A stretch of 27,113 nucleotides of DNA, from positions 1 through 27,113 of the forward strand of contig DESS01000057.1 in assembly GCA_002361335.1 (NCBI GenBank). Direction: 5' to 3'. This DNA is from Richelia sp. UBA3308 (GTDB lineage Bacteria > Cyanobacteriota > Cyanobacteriia > Cyanobacteriales > Nostocaceae). The number at the start of each line of letters is the position of its first letter. Positions within the stretch are counted from its first letter, which is position 1. The notes under the pieces were generated by a model. The model did no database searches, was not told the origin of the DNA, and was given only the letters and a program-made list of their open reading frames with translations. Both the position numbers and the translations under genes were made by a program. Shown here piece by piece: positions 23,581 to 27,113 of this stretch.

Positions 23581-23627
23581 TATCACGGATTAGATGGATT
23601 TCACTGATTACACCGCAAAGCACTATC

Positions 23628-23683
23628 AACTAACAACTAAAAACTAACAACTAACAACTAACAACTAAAAACTAACAACTAAT
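23628..23683. repeat. AACTAAC heptamer array overlapping the FHA-PrsW stop codon
   Basis: Eight heptamers (AACTAAC, AACTAAA, AACTAAT) end at 23683. The stop codon of the minus-strand gene is 23683-23685, so it shares one base with the array. Confidence 0.95.
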
Positions 23684-25047
23684 TACTTATGTCCGAAAAA
23701 GCGGGTAGCAAAATTTTGTTCACGGTTGGGTGAAAGGGCTCTTGCTTTAAGAATTGCAGCCATTAAAAAAGCATAAGATAAGACACCTACGACGACTAAA
23801 AGTAAACCATTGATAGCCCCAGTTGCATTCCATAAAGCATGAAGTGCTGATGCACTAAGGTAGCCAACTAATAGAATTTGCACTCCTAGTTTCGGTTTAA
23901 GCACAGCTAAACCGATAAAATAGCCAAGATATCCACTGTAAGCCATGTGCCCTGCCACAGAACCTAAAATACGAGGAATCAGGAGTTGTAATCCTACTAA
24001 TTGACCTGTTTCATCTCCTGCGTAAATTGCTGCATTTTGAGTAACTTCTGGCACATATTGACCAAGTGTTTCTAATAATGTAAAACCAACAGCGGAAGCT
24101 GCACCAAGTAATATTCCATCTAAAGGTTCCCAAACACCAACACGTTCTCGCCAAGGTGAAGATAATCCTAAACTGATAAAATATATACCCAAAACAGGTA
24201 AAGCTTTTAATAGTTCTTCCATCAAGCCAGCGCCGAAAAACATTCGCACCAGCCATTCTGTAAAAGTGATTGATTCTTGTTGTGAAGGTAAGCTACCGGG
24301 TAGGATTTCGCGAAATATAAAAATAAATAAATCTAGTAAGGGACTAATTAAAATTAAAGCTGTTGATAAAGCCACGCCACATAAAACCCACCAAGGCTTG
24401 TGTTTACCGCATAACTGATAAATAAAATAATAGGCGGCGAAGGCTATATAAGTAGCGACTATAATTTGGTTTGCTTCCGGTTTTCCTACAGTAGCAAACA
24501 TTAGTACTACAAAAATGACTGTTAACATTCCCGGTATTAGGTAGGCTTTGCGAGTTAAGTCCTTACCTGTAGAAACTATGGGAAATAATTGAGTAAAGCT
24601 AACAGAATCAGGTTTGGAATAGTTTTGATAGTTGGGCGTACTAACAGATGTACCTGGAGAAATTGTGGTTTTTGGTTCAGCTATATCGCAACTAAAAACC
24701 AATTCAGGTCCATCGTAACCCAAAGTAATGCGATCGCCGGGAAAAATTTGCTGACATTCGTGCAAGCGTTTTCCGTTCAAATAAGTACCGTTAGCACTAT
24801 TTAGATCGCAAAGTATCCAACTGATTCCACCATCGGGGGATAAACTTAAAGGACGAATTACCGCATGACGGCGAGATACCATGCGATACTTTAATGCATC
24901 TAATACAACTTGACAGTGAGGATCGCGTCCAATTACTGCCTCTGAAGTTGGAATCAGCTCGTAGCGTTGACGAACCGATCGTGTTTCTAATTCCTTACCA
25001 GACACTAGCCGCAGAAATGCATTCTGTCTTGCGTTTTTGCCTGTCAT
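23683..25047 (-). CDS. FHA domain fused to PrsW-type intramembrane metalloprotease
   Basis: The 454-residue product begins with an FHA domain (about 28-120): VIGRD at 38-42, SRRHA at 58-62 and NSANGTYLNG at 83-92, all expected phosphothreonine-binding residues in place. A linker (121-165) leads to about eight membrane segments (about 168-435). The membrane part has the PrsW/CAAX-protease signature: EELLK with Glu277-Glu278 in GLMEELLKALP, Glu326 in LLETLGQ, His367 in GHMAYSG and His403 in LHALWNA. PrsW proteases cleave membrane-bound regulators such as anti-sigma factors. The fusion suggests intramembrane cutting of a partner recognised when phosphorylated. It is convergent with the PP2C/CHAT block 596 bp away. 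GGAG lies upstream of the ATG. It could also be a non-proteolytic scaffold, but the metal ligands are intact. Confidence 0.9.
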   Translation of the reverse strand: MTGKNARQNAFLRLVSGKELETRSVRQRYELIPTSEAVIGRDPHCQVVLDALKYRMVSRRHAVIRPLSLSPDGGISWILCDLNSANGTYLNGKRLHECQQIFPGDRITLGYDGPELVFSCDIAEPKTTISPGTSVSTPNYQNYSKPDSVSFTQLFPIVSTGKDLTRKAYLIPGMLTVIFVVLMFATVGKPEANQIIVATYIAFAAYYFIYQLCGKHKPWWVLCGVALSTALILISPLLDLFIFIFREILPGSLPSQQESITFTEWLVRMFFGAGLMEELLKALPVLGIYFISLGLSSPWRERVGVWEPLDGILLGAASAVGFTLLETLGQYVPEVTQNAAIYAGDETGQLVGLQLLIPRILGSVAGHMAYSGYLGYFIGLAVLKPKLGVQILLVGYLSASALHALWNATGAINGLLLVVVGVLSYAFLMAAILKARALSPNREQNFATRFFGHK

Positions 25048-25547
25048 CGAGTCAGTACTATTTCTCCAGGATAATATAGGGGTTTAGGTTGGCACTAAGA
25101 CTTAACCACGCTACTTAACTTTATTTTTAATTTTTGATGCCACTTAATACACTATAGTTCACCCGGGTGGGAGCAAGTAGATATTTAGAACTAAAATTTA
25201 AAGCATAGGGTAAAACTAGTGTCGGTAGAATTACTCCAATTATAAGTCTAGGCTACATGAGCGGAGTTTGGCTTTATTGAATTATAAAATTTACGCTGCA
25301 TTCACAAGTTTATAGAAAAAGCCTTTTTTATCTACTTGGATTTAATTGTATATTTAGAGTCTTGACTCAAAGGATAATTTTGTATTCAAAAAATAAAAAA
25401 TCCTAAATGCTATATTAGCTCTTGATATTAATACTTATAGAAATCTATATCTTGCACTAAAAAATAAGTTTTACTCGATAAATTGTATCAATTAATCGGT
25501 ACATTTGCCACTACGATCATTATTCAAAACTAACAAATTACCGCTAT

Positions 25548-25812
25548 GGTTGACTTCTCTCCTGACTAAAGTCGAGGAGATTCTAAGTTCGGATGTTCAG
25601 TGAAGTGATAAATCCTTTTCACGGGCACCCATTAAATGAAGGAAGAAGGAAGAGCCGAAGTTGGAAGAGCCGAAGTTGCTTGGAATTGAGATGGGCATTT
25701 AGACCGGAGGCGGAGCATCTCCGGCTCCGCCCCAACTCAATTCTTCGACCGTGTGACGGTGGGGAATTAAACCCATATGTTTAAGTTAAAATTTTTTAGG
25801 AGAAAAAATTTT
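25548..25812. repeat. compound hairpin element, probable mobile-element remnant
   Basis: It starts with a ctcc-t-gact/agtc-g-aggag hairpin (about 25559-25580) like those at ends of cyanobacterial IS200/IS605-type elements. Then come two tandem copies of GGAAGAGCCGAAGTT (25648-25677), a nested stem (gaattgag/ctcaattc outside; ggcggag/ctccgcc inside), an accgt/acggt stem and a perfect aaaatttttt/aaaaaatttt stem (25788-25797 with 25803-25812). No coding remnant was seen. Confidence 0.6.
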
Positions 25813-25919
25813 AATGGAAACCCTTCACTTAACTTTTATCTCTATTAATTGTCACCCAGAGATTTATCTGGGTGGGACGAGTCAAGGGGAATGTAGAATG
25901 GCCGAATGAAGAATGGCCG

Positions 25920-26017
25920 AATTACCCCATTGATGAATCAAGGGGCTTGAGATAAGGAAAACATTTTTCCTCTCCACGGATGAATCCGGGGGCTTGTATC
26001 CAGTCTATTTTTTGGTC
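25920..26017 (-). repeat. dispersed two-hairpin element, copy B
   Basis: Inverted partner of 11453-11552, about 85-90% identical by hand alignment. Its two hairpins are cleaner than in copy A: cggat/atccg with a GA centre, and ccccattgat/atcaagggg with one bulged base. Each unit opens with CAAGCCCC on the minus strand. Confidence 0.85.
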
Positions 26018-26131
26018 AAAACGCCCCTAAATGCTTTGATATGCTGGTGATAAACACCACATAGGTTGCACTTACTTTAGTTGTTCGTTTTCAGAGTGGT
26101 TTTACTCAAGTCAGAGCAATAAAACACTATC

Positions 26132-26340
26132 CGTGCTACCTTCTTGTCTGTGCCTTGGTTTTGGTAGTGATACAAATCCTACTAGTTTCCTACTGACGGG
26201 AATTTCATCCCTACTAGCACGAAATCAATGCGTCAAACCAAGGAAGGCGACTCAGATGAGATTATTGTCTCATGAATTAAAAACTTTGGATAGTTAAAAC
26301 GATCTCTACTCGTTTTCATCCCTCGCTTAAAAACAGAGGG
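26132..26340 (+). ncRNA. candidate structured RNA with pseudoknot
   Basis: Two stems interlock: cgtgcta (26132-26138) with tagcacg (26215-26221), and ccttggttt (26153-26161) with aaaccaagg (26235-26243). That order forms a pseudoknot. Further hairpins follow: ggga/tccc (26198-26211), atgaga/tctcat (26256-26273), aaaacga/tcgtttt (26296-26316) and ccctc/gaggg (26320-26340). The strand is uncertain because both strands can pair. The last hairpin, set between TTTCAT and CTTTCAAC, resembles right ends of IS200/IS605-type elements, so an omega-RNA-like relic is possible. It lies 39 bp before the stop of the convergent DJ-1 gene. Confidence 0.4.
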
Positions 26341-26378
26341 CTTTCAACTTCTTTTTCTGTAAAAAATCCACAGATTAA

Positions 26379-26981
26379 TTAACCCAGAATAGCCTTTACA
26401 GGATGTTCTATTTTAGTGCCAAGCACTTTGAGAAATTCAGCTAGCCAACGGGGATGGGCTGGCCAAGCTGGTGCGGTGACTAAATTACCATCAACTACTA
26501 CTTCCGAAACACTAACATCTATGTATTTACCGCCAGCACTACGTACATCGGGACTACAGGCAGGATAAGCTGTACAAGTTTTACCCTGCAATGCGTTAGC
26601 TGCTGCCAAAAGCTGTAAACCATGACATATTGCAGCAATAGGTTTATTCGCTTCAGCAAAATGCTGAGTAATTTCTAATACTCTTTGATTTAAACGGATG
26701 TATTCTGGTGCCCTTCCTCCAGGAATGACGAGGGCATGATAGTTTTTTTCATCTACTGTGGCAAAATCAGCGTTTAAAGTAAAGTTATGACCGGGTTTTT
26801 CGCTATAAGTTTGATCGCCTTCAAAATCATGGATGGCTGTACGTATAAACTCACCAGCTTTTTTATCGGGACATACCGCATCAACTGTATGTCCTACCAT
26901 TTGTAAGGCTTGGAAGGGAACCATCACTTCATAATCCTCTACATAGTCCCCAACAATCATCAAAATTTTCTGACCTACCAT
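26379..26981 (-). CDS. DJ-1/PfpI family protein
   Basis: The 200-residue protein has the DJ-1/PfpI class I glutamine-amidotransferase-like fold. The nucleophile Cys119 sits in the elbow AAICHG (116-121), followed by His120. The conserved acidic residue is Glu18 in DYVEDYE, at the same position as in human DJ-1, and IPGGRAPEY is at 86-94. Members act as proteases, glyoxalases, deglycases or chaperones; sequence alone does not say which. Length and motif spacing suit the PfpI/YhbO-like bacterial branch. It is monocistronic and reads toward the structured non-coding region. The ATG start leaves three residues before the first strand, as usual. Confidence 0.88.
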   Translation of the reverse strand: MVGQKILMIVGDYVEDYEVMVPFQALQMVGHTVDAVCPDKKAGEFIRTAIHDFEGDQTYSEKPGHNFTLNADFATVDEKNYHALVIPGGRAPEYIRLNQRVLEITQHFAEANKPIAAICHGLQLLAAANALQGKTCTAYPACSPDVRSAGGKYIDVSVSEVVVDGNLVTAPAWPAHPRWLAEFLKVLGTKIEHPVKAILG

Positions 26982-27113
26982 ACTCGGTTTTACTCCCCGA
27001 TCAACGAAAATGGCTTATATGAAAAAGGTTACAGCTTAAAGGTGTGTATGTTAAATAAACTGTTGTGGCAGCGCAATAGTTTTAATAAATGTTAAATATC
27101 AAGTTTAAAAAAA

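Larger units (their letters stand above)
23087..23682. other. convergent repeat-rich intergenic region, 596 bp
   Basis: Between the 221-residue gene and the convergent FHA-PrsW gene lie three heptamer arrays (23271-23305, 23518-23580, 23628-23683) and a possible broken small gene (23311-23422). The rest (23423-23517) carries the words gagcggaaccggaaacgctc and agggatgcccg, typical of degenerate dispersed palindromes. Confidence 0.7.
25048..26378. other. non-coding region rich in structured elements, 1.3 kb
   Basis: Apart from an AT-rich upstream stretch of the FHA-PrsW gene (25048-25540), with one cacccgggtg palindrome at 25162-25171, the region is filled with hairpin elements. These are 25553-25573, a nested cruciform at 25684-25742, a 10-bp perfect stem at 25788-25812, dispersed element copy B at 25920-26017 and a candidate structured RNA at 26132-26340. 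No transposase gene or remnant was identified. Confidence 0.6.

Noticed and set aside
25593..25784. 63-codon plus-strand frame with Arg/Ser repeats
   Set aside because: Its repetitive residues come from the tandem 15-mer and the GC-rich hairpin; the stretch is better explained as a structured element.
25548..26345. Remnant of a tnpB or tnpA transposase gene
   Set aside because: Only end-like hairpins are visible; no zinc-finger, RuvC or HUH motif could be read in any frame.

Overview
The window comes from a filamentous, most likely heterocyst-forming cyanobacterium. The evidence is an NdhM subunit of the photosynthetic NDH-1 complex, a CtpB-type processing protease, an Rre1/Ycf29-like response regulator, a homologue of the Asr1734/Npun_R1517 heterocyst regulators, repeated HIP1 octamers (GCGATCGC, e.g. 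in the genes near 1772, 2990, 7390, 14894, 20706 and 24730), and abundant heptameric short tandem repeats (STRR) of the kind known from Nostoc/Calothrix-type genomes. Chromosomal housekeeping genes alternate with long, repeat-rich non-coding stretches. No rRNA, tRNA, CRISPR array or intact transposase was seen.

Layout. 1-5.3 kb: ftsX (minus), a membrane pentapeptide-repeat protein, peptide deformylase with a small membrane protein behind it, and a secreted polysaccharide-lyase-like protein (minus). 5.3-9.8 kb: a PD-(D/E)XK nuclease with a probable Fe-S cysteine set and recJ, then a YdcF/SanA-type DUF218 protein (minus). recJ is bracketed by a 45-bp inverted repeat and carries tandem repeats inside its coding sequence. 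10-13.9 kb: ctpB, a family 2 glycosyltransferase and a NarL-type response regulator. 13.9-18.1 kb: mostly non-coding DNA with only the Asr1734-like gene (minus) and ndhM; it contains several strong hairpins and one possible 35-codon gene. 18.1-25.0 kb: a signalling block made of a zinc-ribbon/degenerate-kinase/PP2C phosphatase with one membrane segment, a CHAT caspase-like protease fused to an FHA domain, an unrecognised 221-residue protein, and, convergent to these, an FHA domain fused to a PrsW-type intramembrane protease. 25.0-27.1 kb: 1.3 kb of structured non-coding DNA that looks like remnants of small mobile elements, then a DJ-1/PfpI protein (minus).

How the genes fit together. The 18.1-25.0 kb block is the best candidate for a little-described system. 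It pairs a phosphatase with two different proteases, each carrying a phosphothreonine-reading FHA domain, which suggests protease activity or location controlled by Ser/Thr phosphorylation. This is inference from domain content and adjacency; no functional partner is proven. A second theme is the heptamer repeats: arrays begin within about 11 bp of, or overlap, the stop codons of five genes and form the C-terminal codons of a sixth (recJ).
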